Origin: Lantana camara
Taxonomy: Eukaryota > Streptophyta > Magnoliopsida > Lamiales > Verbenaceae
NCBI GenBank assembly: GCA_037501455.1
Contig: CM074863.1
Location: 57,889,501-57,953,500 of the forward strand
Direction: 5' to 3'
Length of the DNA: 64,000 bases
A program made the translations under genes and the position numbers. Below, in pieces: positions 46,453-58,618 of the stretch. How positions within the stretch are numbered: the first letter of the stretch is position 1; every line of letters starts with the position of its first letter. The notes under the pieces were generated by a model. It saw only the letters and a list, made by a program, of their open reading frames with translations, did no database searches and was not told the origin of the DNA.

Positions 46453-46830
46453 CTGTGCAAAGGACAATGCAACGATTTGTGAGACTCAGGACTCCAAATG
46501 TACCATATATGACGCACGACATGTTATGCATATGATATGAATGCATAAAAGATGATATTATGTCATGAAAATGTTCATGTGCACTATTAAGGAATTTAAA
46601 TCATATAATCAAGTTATTCATTCGTTCATTTCATTCAAATTCATAAATTCATAATTCATATCAATTAATCTAAGAATTCATTTAATAACCATAGCACGTA
46701 TTAATTCACACTTACAATTAGAATTTAACAAGTAAACATATTCAAATAACTAGTGGTAAATTAAATACGTGAATTAGAATTCAATTAAATTCTCAAATTG
46801 AATCAAATCAAATAATATGTAAAGTATATA

Positions 46831-46834
<4 letters not shown>

Positions 46835-46879
<45 letters not shown>

Positions 46880-47033
46880 CACGTACACATATATATATAT
46901 ATATATCATACATGCATGCAAATAATTATGACAAAGCCATGCAAACACACACAATAATATATATATAATATACTCAACACACATGCAGCATAACACACAT
47001 ACTATATACACACATATATGTATACAGTAACTC

Positions 47034-47063
<30 letters not shown>
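46835..47063. repeat. (TA)n microsatellite tracts in the E 3' LTR
   Basis: Pure TA runs around 46835-46876, 46888-46907 and 47036-47063. The 5' LTR equivalents (60679-60783, 60911-60931) differ in length and have an extra TATATTCACACGTACACA unit, showing expansion since insertion. Confidence 0.88.
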
Positions 47064-47069
<6 letters not shown>

Positions 47070-47313
47070 CATAACCATGCATGCATTTACACTCCCAGTC
47101 ATCCATGCACACTCTAAACTCTCATGCACACACAAATACACCCCTAATACATTTAGGTATACAGTCTGCACAGTTAGAAAACAGCAGCAGCAGTTTACAT
47201 GAAAGGAAAAATAGACACACACACACCTGCGGAACTAAGGAAGACAGCAGCCCAAGGTCTGAATCAACACACACACCATATGCATGAACGCAGGCTTAAG
47301 TTTGCAAACAGAA

Positions 47314-47438
47314 GGTGACACGCCCATGTCACCAAGATAGAACAAACTGAGACACCCCGTGTCTCGGTACAGAGATAACAGACCATCCTGCACCCCCGTT
47401 TCAAGCTGAAAAGGAAGAGGGTGACACCCCCGTGTCAA
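47314..47438 (-). repeat. palindrome cluster (E 3' LTR)
   Basis: GGTGACACGCCCATGTCACC (47314-47333), GAGACACCCCGTGTCTC (47349-47365) and GTGACACCCCCGTGTCAA (47421-47438). The first has one change from the perfect palindrome kept in the 5' LTR. Confidence 0.88.
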
Positions 47439-48182
47439 ATGAATACAGCAGCTGACAGTTACGGGGAAAACAGGGGAAGGAATGGGTGCTCAAACCAAGC
47501 CAAATTCTTACAACCTTTGCACCCAAAACAAGCTGATACATAAGGGATAAAAAGGCTACAATTACACAACAACCAAGCCTGGAAATAACCCCAACAGCGT
47601 AGCAAAACTGGGAAGGAAAAAGGGTGACAGTTCAAGCGTGAAAACAGGGGAAGAAGAGGAAAGAATGGAGCAAGCCTATACATGATCAATCAACCAACAA
47701 CACAGCTGCAAATAGGATAAAAAGGAACAACATTTAACATTAAGACAAGTTCCAAAAGCTAGCAGCAGAGCTGTGACACCCCGCTCGTTCGCACGTACAG
47801 GTTTGTACCACGTGTGAGTTTATTTTCCGTAATTGTATTTATTTTCATTTATATTTGATGCATTCTTATTTATTTCTAATTGTTCTTATATGAATTATTT
47901 GAAATAATATGAAATATGTGATTTAAATGTCAAGAATATGCCCGAATTTAGATTATGATGTGAATTCTTGTAAATTATGAATTTATGATATGTGAATTTT
48001 ATTCCCGAGCATGCTAATTTCGTGAATTATGTGAAATACGTGATTTAAGGATGTAATTGTATGATTTTAAAATTATTGGACTTAATTGGAAATTCAAATT
48101 TGGACATATTTGCAACTTTTTGAAAGTTTTGGACTCATTTGAAAAATGAGTCATTTTAGTACATGTGTGCACGTTTTAATTT

Positions 48183-48213
48183 ATATCTTGAGCTACGGCA
48201 CTCGGATTCGAGC
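48183..48213 (+). promoter_or_regulatory. conserved U3 island core (F), diverged
   Basis: ATATCTTGAGCTACGG followed by CACTCGGATTCGAG, then CGTTCAACTCC. The palindromic CTCGGATTCGAG core is retained. Confidence 0.55.
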
Positions 48214-49342
48214 CCCGTCTTCGGCGTTCAACTCCTTTCGACGACCCGGACACAATGGAATAAGTTTCCTAATTTTTCAATGTCGTTTCGAACCCCGACG
48301 GAGCAGATTTCAGCCACTCGTGCCCCATTACGCCCCTAAGACCTATGATTGAGCTAGTAAACCTAATTCCTAATCATTTCTTTGACTTAATCTCAACCTA
48401 AACCATTCCTATCCCTCTCCCATACCTGCTGATCGATTCACATTGGGAGAAAGGAGGGGAAAAACGAGAAGAGGAAGAGGAAAGAAAGAAAGAGAAGGAA
48501 ACCTCCACTTTTGGCCAATCTTTGAACCAAACCATCCGATCCTTTGCTTCTTCTTCAAGATCAAGGTATGAGTCTTAATCTCCATGTTCTTGTGATCATT
48601 TTGCCTTACTTGAATCATTTATTTTGTTAGAAAATCCATGATTAAGCCATACTTGATGAATAGTTAGGTTAAGTGGAATTCTTGAATATATATGCTAGCA
48701 TGTACATACATGGCTGATTTGCATGATTCTTTAGCCTAATTTGTGTGGTTTTAATTGTTGTTTCATACCTTTACCTGCTGCTACGAATTGCTGTGTCGTT
48801 TGGAAGAAAAACGGGGGATTTTTACTAGCTTTAAAGCTTGAAATGTGTTGAGGTTCTTTCTTCCTTGTTGCTGTCAGTTTTGCCACTGATGTGTGATTAA
48901 TTAGGGGCTGTCTTGCTGCTGTTTTGTGCCTTAGTTCATGACATAAACTTGCTGTTAGTTCTTGCTCAGTTGCTGCTACTTTTTCTCCCCTGTTTTTGCT
49001 TCGATTGAGCTGCTGTCACAGCTGCGTGTTGCTGTCAGTTTTGTGGCTGTTTTGTATGGGAATTGGAGCATGATTTTATGACTAGCTGCTGTTATTGCTT
49101 CTATTATGTTGTTGCTACTGTTACATGTTGAAACATGGGATTTTAGTGCAAATAAACTGCTGTCATGGGCTTCTAGTTGCTGCGTGACTGAGCTGCTATC
49201 TTTGGGTTATTGTGGGCTTGAATTTATGCATGAAAGTTGGTCTTTAAACTGCTGCTTTGCCTGCACTTTTGCTGCTACGTTTGCCTGCATTCCTCCCCTG
49301 TTTTTAGCTGCTGTAACTGCCGAACTGCTGCTGTTGTTTTAC

Positions 49343-49393
49343 TTCTCCCCGGGCGGGGAGAATTTACAGGGAAAAGTCCCCGGCCGGGGACTT
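49343..49393 (+). repeat. two long palindromes in LTR F
   Basis: TTCTCCCCGGGCGGGGAGAA (one central mismatch) and AAGTCCCCGGCCGGGGACTT (perfect 20 bp), 31 bp apart start to start. Different sequence from the other families' palindromes but the same place, putative intron 1. Confidence 0.92.
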
Positions 49394-50188
49394 GATGCAG
49401 AAACGTAGGGGCTGCTATGTGCTTGTGTGCTTGGTTGTGCATGAATGTGTATGTGTTAGTGTGTGCATGCATGGCTGTTGGGTGTGTGTGCTAGTATATA
49501 TATGTATTTATATAAAGCTAAATTATGTGCATGCATGGGTGTTGGTGTGTACGTGTGTATTTGTATATGTATATATATAAATATAATGAATGGTTTATGC
49601 ATGTGGTTGCAAGTACGTGAGTGTGTATATATATATATATATATATATATGTGTTATATTATATATTATAAATGTAATATAATGTATGATATATTATAAT
49701 TTTAATTAGGTGTTTGTTTTATTAAAATTTTATATGTTATGAACTTGAATAATTTGATCTCTCGTGCATGATTTCCGTATTTAATTTCATGCTCTTTAAA
49801 TGCCTTCTTTTAATTGCTTATGACTTATATGCTATATGAATATGTCATATTATATGTTAAATGTTTTCAATTAATTTTATGGATTCATTTCATGTGAATT
49901 TTACGTGATATGAATTTGAACGTTTTAAATGGTACCTTTCTTTATTCCTTTGACACTAAGTGGTTTCTTTTGCTTCTAAGCTTATCCTATGATGTTGATT
50001 AATGAATAAGCAATATGTTATGATATCGATATGAAATTTATTCTATGATATTGAAGGGAAAACGTGAAATGAAATTTGTTAACGTTTAAGTGTTGATTTG
50101 ATACTTTCTTGCATTCATATGCATCGCCGTGCGTCTAAGTGGTACACGTTTGAGTCTAAGTCTGTAGTGTTGCGTTTGTTTGTCTCAG

Positions 50189-50270
50189 GGGTGCTTCCGG
50201 GAGGAGTCGTGCCTGGAGTTTAACTTGTTTGGGATCGTTTTCTCGCACCACACTAAACTTTTGTTCAAAG
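50189..50270 (+). other. putative mini-exon 2 (F), 82 nt
   Basis: Acceptor GTTTGTTTGTCTCAG and donor TCAAAG|GTGAGG. Confidence 0.65.
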
Positions 50271-51888
50271 GTGAGGTTTAGGTTCTTTTCTTTTTAGTTA
50301 AGCGACCTAAGACCCTTAAATTTTCGTTTTCTAACCCGCATGCGACTATATATTATATATATAGTTAAATATGTGTAATGTACAATATGTTTATGATCTT
50401 GTTATCAAGTTTTGACTTTTGAAAGGGCTATATCTATGAGCATATATAAGCTTATGTTTTAATGAATGTTTATTGTTTATGGAAGTGTAATGCTAATGTT
50501 CGCAATGTTAATGGTTTGTAATGAGAATGCAATGCAATGAAAGGTAAGGTAAGGTAATGTAATGGTAATGTTGGGCCCCGGAGATGTGGGTAAGGGGGAC
50601 CCGGGACGACCATGGGGTCGCCGGTTATGACCTCTGTGCACGTTCTCCATCCAAGGTACTACGTACGACCCTAGGGAGGTTGGGGAAGTCGCGGTGCTCT
50701 TGATGCCTTCGGAATGAACCGGGGAGGACTCGTGTGGGCTAGCTACCCCTCGAGGAATGTATAATGTATAATGTGTAATGGCACTCGTGTGGGTTAATCA
50801 CCCCTCGAGGAATGTATAATGTAATGGATGGCTAGGGTCGACGGACTCTTCCATCACCGGAGAAGGGGATTGAATGTGATTTCTGTTTTGTAATGTAATG
50901 TAATGAGGAGCCCAGGATGGGATTTCTGCTCGTACTCGCCGAGCTTATGAAATGGTTGGATTATGAAACGGGAATAGAGACTTTATGTTAATGTATTTGT
51001 TAAGGAATATGAAATGTATACGTATATGATATGTAATGTTCTTTGAAAATGATTTGGTGTGCAAAAACCTATTCCCGGTTCATAACCTTTATCTTTTATG
51101 TGCTTTGCTATCTATATGTATACGGTGTGGGTGTGCGTTAGCCCCCTCACTCAGTCGAGATGTGACTGACACCTCTCCTTTTCCCACTTTTAGTTTGCAG
51201 GTCTTTTGAGCACGAGCTAGGCGGAGAAGTGGGTCGTTCGAGTCTCACTTTTGGGTTTAGGTCGTGCTAGGTGCATTACATTCATTTTGTCTTGTATTTA
51301 ATGAATTAATCATGTTATGAATTTTTGTTTTGAGATATGAATTGTTATGGTTACGTACATTCGATCTTTTGATGTATATGTTAATTTTGGAATTTTTATA
51401 TTCCTAGAACTCCTTGTTTCCGCTATTTGTTTTATTTATCGCGCGCTCTGAGTTTGTTTTAGCTCCGCCTAGCCTAGAGAGTGTGTGGTCTCCCGTTCGC
51501 TTAGACTTGGGCTCGTGTATGGACTTTCCATTTCATATGCGGGTTCGGGTCTAGGTGCAGGGGATGTGGTGGCCCGCGCTCCGGGGTGCTACAAGAGCAG
51601 TACGTGAAGGGAGGGAAGATCAGTTCAAAAATTCATTCAATACATGAACATTCCATTAATGATATCTCACCCACCTCTTAACCCTCCATTAATACGAGTA
51701 TACACTGACATAAATGAAGTAAAAGGATTGCATATATATCATCAAAGCAAGTCATAAATCAAGAGAATTCAAGAAATCATCAAAACACTTCAAAACCTAA
51801 CTGTTCATTCTCATGCTTCAAACTTCATAAAAGCTGAGTCAAAATTAGAGATGAGAGAATGAAAATGATCAGAGATGCATGTACAACA

Positions 51889-52086
51889 TCATCCTAACTC
51901 ACCTTGTTGAATGGATGAAAGTTGATTGAGATTTGAGCTCAAAACCTCAAGGATTTGCACAGTTGCAGGAAAAACTGGACTGCAGAAGCTTTGGATGAGT
52001 TTTCTGGTTTGTGTGAGGGTTAGAACAAGATGGGGCAAGTACATAATGGTAAAGGATTGAACTAGGGTTACAATGCCACCAACCAT
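51889..52086 (-). CDS. small leader ORF MVGGIVTLVQ..., 65 codons (E 3' LTR)
   Basis: Starts in the leader (context ACTATGG) and contains LTLTQTRKL, which is shared with the ORF at 12096. It crosses the donor at 51903 (codons IQQ|GE), so splicing would give a short new C-terminus that stops about 11 codons into the mini-exon. The 5' LTR copy is 61837-62112. Possible upstream ORF; no known domain. Confidence 0.3.
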   Translation of the reverse strand: MVGGIVTLVQSFTIMYLPHLVLTLTQTRKLIQSFCSPVFPATVQILEVLSSNLNQLSSIQQGELG

Positions 52087-52255
52087 AGTTAATTTGGTTA
52101 AGTTTTGAACAAGTTACGGACATTTTAGTGAAAGGTGGTTATTTTGATACCGTTTCGTTTTTCGGTTGGATTTCGGAGGTTCAAATGATTTCGGAAAAAT
52201 ATATGGCTTAGTTTATTAAACTCGAATCTTCAATACGAGTTCAACGAAGTTGATG

Positions 52256-52288
52256 GAACTCGAATTCGAGTTCCCGAGCTCAAGATAT
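52256..52288 (-). promoter_or_regulatory. conserved U3 island core (E 3' LTR), perfect palindrome
   Basis: GAACTCGAATTCGAGTTC (52256-52273) is a perfect 18-bp palindrome, followed by CCGAGCTCAAGATAT. Confidence 0.68.
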
Positions 52289-52875
52289 CACGTACGGAAC
52301 CAAGGGTGCGCTAATTGCTTATTAGCCCCCGATTTGGTTCCACGAATCAAATTAAATTCATTAACACGTCAAATGAGTTCGAAAACATAAACCGAGCATA
52401 TAGGTATGTTCATCACATATATATTTACGACATACTAAATTTCCACGACATTTCGATATCATTTCATATAAGAACGAAGCACAAATAGAACACTCATGCG
52501 CAAAACATTCATGAATTCATAACATTATGAATTAATTACTAAAATTTCAATTCCATTTTAAATAAATTTAAAGTCAACGAATAACATGTTGAAATTAATT
52601 AACAGAATTACAAATATAGTTAAGGTAACAATAAACCTTAATTAAGAATTTAAAACACTAAGTAACGAATTAAAATAAAATGAATTAAATTAAAATAACA
52701 ACATTTTATAATGTAAATCAAATATAAAACATTTATAAACAATTAATTAAATAATTCAATTGCGCAATTTATAAACAAATACGACACATTAGTATAACTG
52801 AAAAACCGGGGCGTTACAATCTCTCCCCCTTTAAAAGAATCCGTCCTCGGATTCACAGCACTCCTAAAAACAATC

Positions 52876-53060
52876 AATGAGAGATTCCCCGTCTCTCACA
52901 AGCAACAAGGAGAGAGCCACGTCTCTCGAGCAGCAATGAGAGAACCCCGTCTTTCGCAAGTAAAGAGATTACCCCGTCTCTGAAACAAAAATAAGAGAAT
53001 CCCCATCTCTTACAAACAACGAGAGCACCCCGTCTCTCAACCAAAAATAAGGCAAGGAAG
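52876..53060 (-). repeat. array of GAGAGA...TCTCTC inverted repeats next to the PPT (E)
   Basis: About six units. Plus-strand cores include GAGAGATTCCCCGTCTCTC and GAGAGAACCCCGTCTTTC with CAAGCAACAAGG spacers, the closest match to the A2 array. Confidence 0.85.
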
Positions 53061-55836
53061 TCTCCAATAGTCCCAAGCAACACACGCAAAACCAAATTTA
53101 AAATCACGTAAGGCACCCAAAGTAGGTAATAGATGTCACCCACGTTGATTATCAATTACTCCAAGTAATTTAACACAATACGGAATCAAAGCACCTAACA
53201 TAAAAATTATTTAAGTTAAATTTGCATGGATGCATGTATCATGGATGCTATAAGTACCGTTCACCGTAGTTGCAAAATTTAGATTTGTGAGTTGTCGTTG
53301 TCCAGTGTATGATCTGTCCTGAAGATAAACTCAGTGCTCAGCTTGTCTTTAACCTCTTCATGATACCCTTGCAAAGCAATTAATAGCTCTTCTAAGGGTT
53401 TTATTCGTTATTCCCTTCTGATTTGTACTATTTCCAATCTCCTTCGACCCTTCACCATTTCCCATAATCTTCATTCAACCAACCAACTCTTTTTAATTAA
53501 CCAAGCTTGACCTCCCCGAATACTATTAGATCATCCACCCCCGAAATTGGATTCGTAGCTATTTCCTTACCCAAATCAAAACCTAATATACCATCAAAAT
53601 ACTACTCTTGGCTTCCTTAAAATTTTCGTTCTTGACCTTAATATATCATCCAAATCTTTCCTTATTCTTCCATTCAATTGACCCCTTCTTATTCTCTTTA
53701 AACCGTCAGGGTGAAATTTGGTATTCTGCTCCTGCAATTCATTAATTGGAGATAGGATGTTCTTGATGATTCTTGAGATTTGATTTAGGTTTCCCAATGT
53801 TCCTCCTTGCCGGTTTGGTCTCTTCTTGAATCTCTTTCCAACTCACCGAGTCAAGCTTCATTGACAGTATCCCTTCCTATGATAACTTGAATCGGTTCCC
53901 TCTTAACAACTCGACTAAGGAGTTTCCTTAACCCCCTCATAACTCCCTTATTTCCAAGTCAACCTGACCTATATAGAAATATTCGACAACTATCTTCTCT
54001 AGACCTTATGATAATCTTCAACCCGAATTTAGTGACTCAGTCCTCACTTTAGGATTTAACCATTAAAGTCGTCTTATTTGCTCATCACCATTATGATTTC
54101 CAGATCTTCTTTAATTTTGCGTCCCCGTTGTTCCTACTAACATATTTCTTTGAGCACCATTTTAATCTTCCAATTTATCTCTCGGTGGTGCTCTCCCCCT
54201 TAAAAATTTTCTGTCCTTTCATGTCGAATTCCATTAATCCTTCTTTCATTGAAATTCTTGATAAGCCACTTCCATTATGAAGTGTTTTAATCAAAATGAC
54301 AACCCAAAGGTTTCGCCTTTCCATTTCTCTTCTAATCCTCTTAAGGTGCGGGACTCCTTCCTGTATCCAAATTCCCGTTCCATCAACCTACCCCTTACCC
54401 GAAGTTCTTGATTTCCAAAGTCATCTCCCTTATCATGTGCCATCCTGTTATTACTTTTCCTCATCATCCAAATGTGGTCAGTTGAGAAGATACTTGATGA
54501 GTGAGGTGAAAGAACTTCCTACCAAGTAAACACTAAAATGCATGTCGGGTAAAGATGTCAATGCAGGTGTCACGCTTACATCAAGCAATAATGTGCACAT
54601 TAGAGCAACAAAATCAAATAGAAATGCACGCACGAACATAAGTAAAGAAGAATAAAATATTGATGCTAAGTATGATGCACGTGCTATGAATGTTTTGGAA
54701 CCTGTCACCAATGTGGTAAGTAGTTAGCTTAGTAGCTTTTCCTCGTTCCTCCAATCCCGAGGTTACTTTGACTTGGTGATTATTCCTTGCCTTTCCCACG
54801 GTCTTCGAGATTTCCATGAATCTTTATAAATTGACTTGTATCTTCCATAATCTAAGATTGCAATTTCTTGATCCCCAATTCTTCTACGTCCACAGGGTTA
54901 TCATCCAAGCTTCTTCTCGAAAATCAACGCTTAATTCTAGTCATCACCTTGATCCAGATTCCCCGTGCTTATCATTTATGAGTTTCAATTGGTGCGTTGA
55001 ACTTGTTTTCCACTTACTTCTACTTGAGCGCATAATTTCCTTCCAAAGAGTCTTTGCCTTTCTTTATCGTTTCCCTTTGTTGCTCCATATCTTCTGCGAA
55101 CACGCATTTACTACGTTGCTTGAATCTTTCCAATCTCTCCTCGCCTTTCAATCTTAGTTGAATTCCAGAGCTCCCGGACTCAGTTCTTCCCGGTCTTGAC
55201 CTCTACAACCTCTTAAATATTGATAACTCTTCAATGGTCCGAATCCAGAACCAAAATACCTTCAAGGTTTGCTCACTTCATTCCTTAGGTTGAACGATCC
55301 CGTTGAATCCAATTAAAGTACCCTATGTAGTAGATCCGCATAAATCGATCTTCTGAGTCACAACATTCCACAATCGACCCTTATTTCATCAAGTGTCCCT
55401 CTACTCTCGCATCTTCAAAGTCAAACCTCCCATTCTGAATCCTAATCATTAAGTCTAACTCTGTCTATGAAGCCACGCATCTAGCATTCCCCACATTCCT
55501 CCCCGGGCATCCTTCCTATCTTCCGTGCCTTAGAAAGAATTTGTTATAGATTGTTGTGATCGTAGAACTTGGTCGTGGTTTGATATCATAGTTATAACCT
55601 GGAAATCGTAACTCATTTCGAGAATATATGCATGCAATTAGTGCATGCTCATAGCGTATATTCAAACTAAAGGCAAGGATCCATATAATAATATAGCAGA
55701 TAGTTCAACAAAATTCAAAAGGAAAGCCAAATTTCATGTTCAAGATCAATGCAATCTACACCTTATCACATAGTTCCTAAGCCGTATGACCTAGACTGAC
55801 TCAGACACGACTCGAGAACACCGGTTTTGCAACCGG

Positions 55837-55848
55837 GCTCTGATACCA
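55837..55848 (-). other. primer-binding site, tRNA-iMet (E)
   Basis: Element-sense TGGTATCAGAGC eight bases from the 5' LTR start at 55857. Confidence 0.94.
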
Positions 55849-58086
55849 CTTAAAGATGTAGCACCCGGGACGATAGGTACCATATCCCCCGCACTATGAG
55901 TCTAATCCACATATGAAATAAGCAGTCTATACATGAATCGGACTCACAGCGAACGGGTGACAAGAAAAACAACAGTCCTGACTAGGCGGAAGCTAACCCT
56001 CGAACAGTCAACAATAACCAAAATAAGGAAGCAAGGAAGTCATTTATGTAATACCAAAGAAATAAATGAAATCCAACAAGATCATAAATACGGGTTCCAC
56101 TAAGAAATACACCTGTCCTAACCTGTCCCGAAATAATATCAGTTCAATAAGGGCACAACGGCCAACAATAAAAGGTCAATACAATACTTAGAAACCATAT
56201 AGTATGCAGTGAGTGTAAATGAGTGGGACCATAACAATGACTCGACACTCTAACTCCGCCTAGTAACCAACACCTGCAAAAGAAACTGGAAAAAGGGGAA
56301 AGAGGGGTCAGTCTCTAGAAGACTGAGTGAGCAGGAGCGATATATATATTGAAACATGCGCATGCAAGTCATAAATCCCGAGCAAGGTTTTATTTAAAAT
56401 TAGTTCCCAAGAGGGCAAGAGAATAACTAAGCAATGCTCAGACTTTACGACTAATCATATTAATTTTATTAAGTTCATAAATCATACATAACCATAAAGG
56501 CTCAGCTAGTGAGCGTGCATTATCTCCAACCAAACTCCGACCGTGTACGACAAATATCATTAATACGTTAAATAAGTGATCATGCAATATATCATAATAC
56601 ACACAAATCATATATCATTTCATAAAACATATTCGTTTGGGCAATCCGTGTCCCGGCCTTCCCGCACGGTGCATATCAATCATACATAAATATAAACATA
56701 ATCATAAGAATCAGTTCCAACCTTCTTCCTCCAGGCGGTGTGTAACACCCCGGAGCGGAGGGCGCCACATCCCCCGCACCATAGTCCAACACGGGTATCG
56801 AAAGGGGAACTCCATCCCCGCATCGAACCATGGCGAACGGGTGACAAACAAAAATCAACTCTAGGCTAGGCAGTCTAGACCCTGAACAGAGTGCGCAATA
56901 AGTTAAATCAGAAGTGCGGAAGCCACAGGATCACAAAACAAACCAATTACAGATATAAAAGTTCAGAAAGAGAAATACATATTTCAACAAGCTATGCCCA
57001 CCCCGGGCTAAAGAAATATTCAAAGCTTCAGATTACAAAACATAACTTATATTTATTTATACATAGTAACAAATATACATAGTATCAAAGCGGGAAAGTA
57101 AATATGTAATGCAAGGACTCTACAAAGACTCGAACAACTCCCAAGACTCGAAAGACAACTGCCGCCTAGCCAGACTCCCAACCGGGCACCTGCAAAGCTC
57201 AAATCAAAGGGGAAAAAAGAGAAGAAGCAACGAGGGTCAGTCCTAGAGACTGGTGAGGGGGCTAACACACGCACACATACGTATACATAAGAGCCAAGCA
57301 TATACAAATCGGAAATGTTCATGAATCCGGAGTGGTTTTTACATTCCAAAAGGTGTTAACACGTGATACTATATATACGAAGAAAGAGTTAGGACCCCAA
57401 AGGTCAAAATCTAACAAGTTTTACAAATTAGGAGTCCACCCCGTTTCATAAACCGTATCGGATACATAAGCATAAAGCAAACCATATCGGATACAAAACA
57501 TAAACGGAAACACGGCGAGAACGAGTTCTCACGCACACTTACTCAGATTAAAGCAAAACTCATAAAACAATCCCACCTTTACACCATTGGGGAAGAGAGG
57601 TGCCCCTCTCGATTCCCACCACGGAACAGAACGGATGAACCGGGGGATCCCGCCCGATTCCTTCGACGGCCATGCCAAAATGCGCTCCGTCGGCATAGGA
57701 GAACTAAGCCTCCCGTTGGTGGAGAAGTGCACAGGGGTCGTAACCGGCGACCCCAATGGTCGTCCCGGGTCTCCCTTACCCACAATCTCCGGGGCCCAAA
57801 CAGATCACCGAACTCACACACACATATCTCACAAAACGGATACTTATCACAAAAGCTTTTCTTGTCAAAACTTAACACGTACACACACCAACCCTTTTCG
57901 AAAACGAATAAACAAAACGTAGCTTATATACATATAAAAGCCTTTTCAATGGATTTCATAGCAAGTGGGCCAATTCCCGCAAAATACATATTCAACACTT
58001 ATTTATACGTATATATAGTTCGCATGCGGGCTTAAATTACAATTAGGGTTGTAGGTCATAATATCTAAAAAGGAAAGAAACCTCAC

Positions 58087-58158
58087 CTCCGAGAAGCAAC
58101 GGGAGCAAAAGAAGCAAACGAACGTCTAGAAGACCACCTCGTCAACCAAAGAACGGAC
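58087..58158 (-). other. putative mini-exon 2 (G), 72 nt
   Basis: Acceptor TTTGCCTTGCCGTTAG and donor TCGGAG|GTGAGG on the minus strand. Confidence 0.6.
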
Positions 58159-58480
58159 CTAACGGCAAGGCAAAGACAAAAGACAAACTTAGACTCAATA
58201 TGAACCACATTAGACGCTCGGCGGATGTGTACGTATGTTCATGATGCAAAGGGTATAAAATAAATTCACACTTAAGTCATATGAGAGCATGTATTTCATA
58301 TAAGTTCATAATTCACACACGAGGGTATAAAACAAGTCAAGGATTCAAAACATTAAGCTTAACACATAATGTAACAAGTTAATGAAGCATAAAAGTCATA
58401 AACAAGACAGGAAAGCTAACTAAAAGAAATGAAAAGAAAGCAAAGTCAAGCGAAGACGGGCGAAAAAACGAGAATTCCTA

Positions 58481-58618
58481 GGGGACACGCCCGTGCCCCC
58501 CTGGAAGAACCAGCTGAGACACCCCCGTGTCTCAGTACAGGGGACGAGAAACGGAAACCAAAAGGTGACACGCCCGTGTCACCAACAAAGGGCAAACCGA
58601 GACACCCCCGTGTCTCGG
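58481..58618 (-). repeat. four-copy palindrome cluster (G)
   Basis: GGGGACACGCCCGTGCCCCC (58481-58500), TGAGACACCCCCGTGTCTCA within 58514-58535, GGTGACACGCCCGTGTCACC (58564-58583), and CGAGACACCCCCGTGTCTCG within 58597-58618. The arms differ between copies yet stay complementary, for example CTGAGAC/GTCTCAG against CCGAGAC/GTCTCGG. Confidence 0.92.

Larger units (their letters stand above)
47772..51593 (+). mobile_element. solo LTR 'F', plus strand, TSD AGAGC, empty site in the partner LTR
   Basis: A 3822-bp LTR starting TGTGACACCCCGCTCG and ending CCGGGGTGCTACA. AGAGC flanks it at 47767-47771 and 51594-51598. The other E LTR reads GCAGCAGAGCAGTACGTG at about 61615, uninterrupted and with one AGAGC, which proves the insertion boundaries. 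Donor ATCAAG|GTATGA (exon end 48565), palindromes (49343-49393), mini-exon (50189-50270), acceptor TTAGTTTGCAG|GT (exon 3 from 51201), U3 island (48183-48213). Introns would be 1623 and 930 nt. The intron-2 block carries a variant structure, CGACC/GGTCG arms round ATGG (about 50607), instead of the TTGCAA hairpin. Confidence 0.97.
45080..52818 (-). mobile_element. 3' LTR of element E, split by solo LTR F
   Basis: TGTAGCACCCGGGACG to GGGGCGTTACA; about 3.9 kb once F is removed. In element sense: U3 island (52256-52288), leader with ORF MVGGIVTLVQ (51889-52086), donor CAACAAG|GTGAGT (exon end 51903), palindromes (47314-47438), (TA)n tracts (46835-47063), mini-exon (46379-46452), hairpin (45959-45987), acceptor TTTTGCAG|GT (exon 3 from 45495). 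Intron 1 without F is about 1.6 kb and intron 2 is 883 nt, the same as in the 5' LTR. Candidate TSD on the left is GTATC. Confidence 0.93.
52819..55856 (-). mobile_element. internal region of pol-less element E (3.04 kb)
   Basis: Complete from PPT (element-sense TTTTAAAGGGGGAGAGAT at 52819) to PBS. Only short chance ORFs (none above 113 codons) and no Gag, RT or integrase motif. Homologous to 34580-37682 although the LTRs of the two elements belong to different families. With LTRs of 3.9 kb this fits a LARD-like non-autonomous retrotransposon. Confidence 0.87.

Noticed and set aside
52819..55856. Decayed gag-pol in element E's interior
   Set aside because: Searched the short frames for zinc knuckle, DSG/DTG, FIDD, HHCC and chromodomain wording and found none; homology with A2's interior is also outside any coding frame.
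57529..57922. ORFs of 84-111 codons in solo LTR G
   Set aside because: Overlapping on both strands across the conserved GC-rich intron-2 block; no domain.
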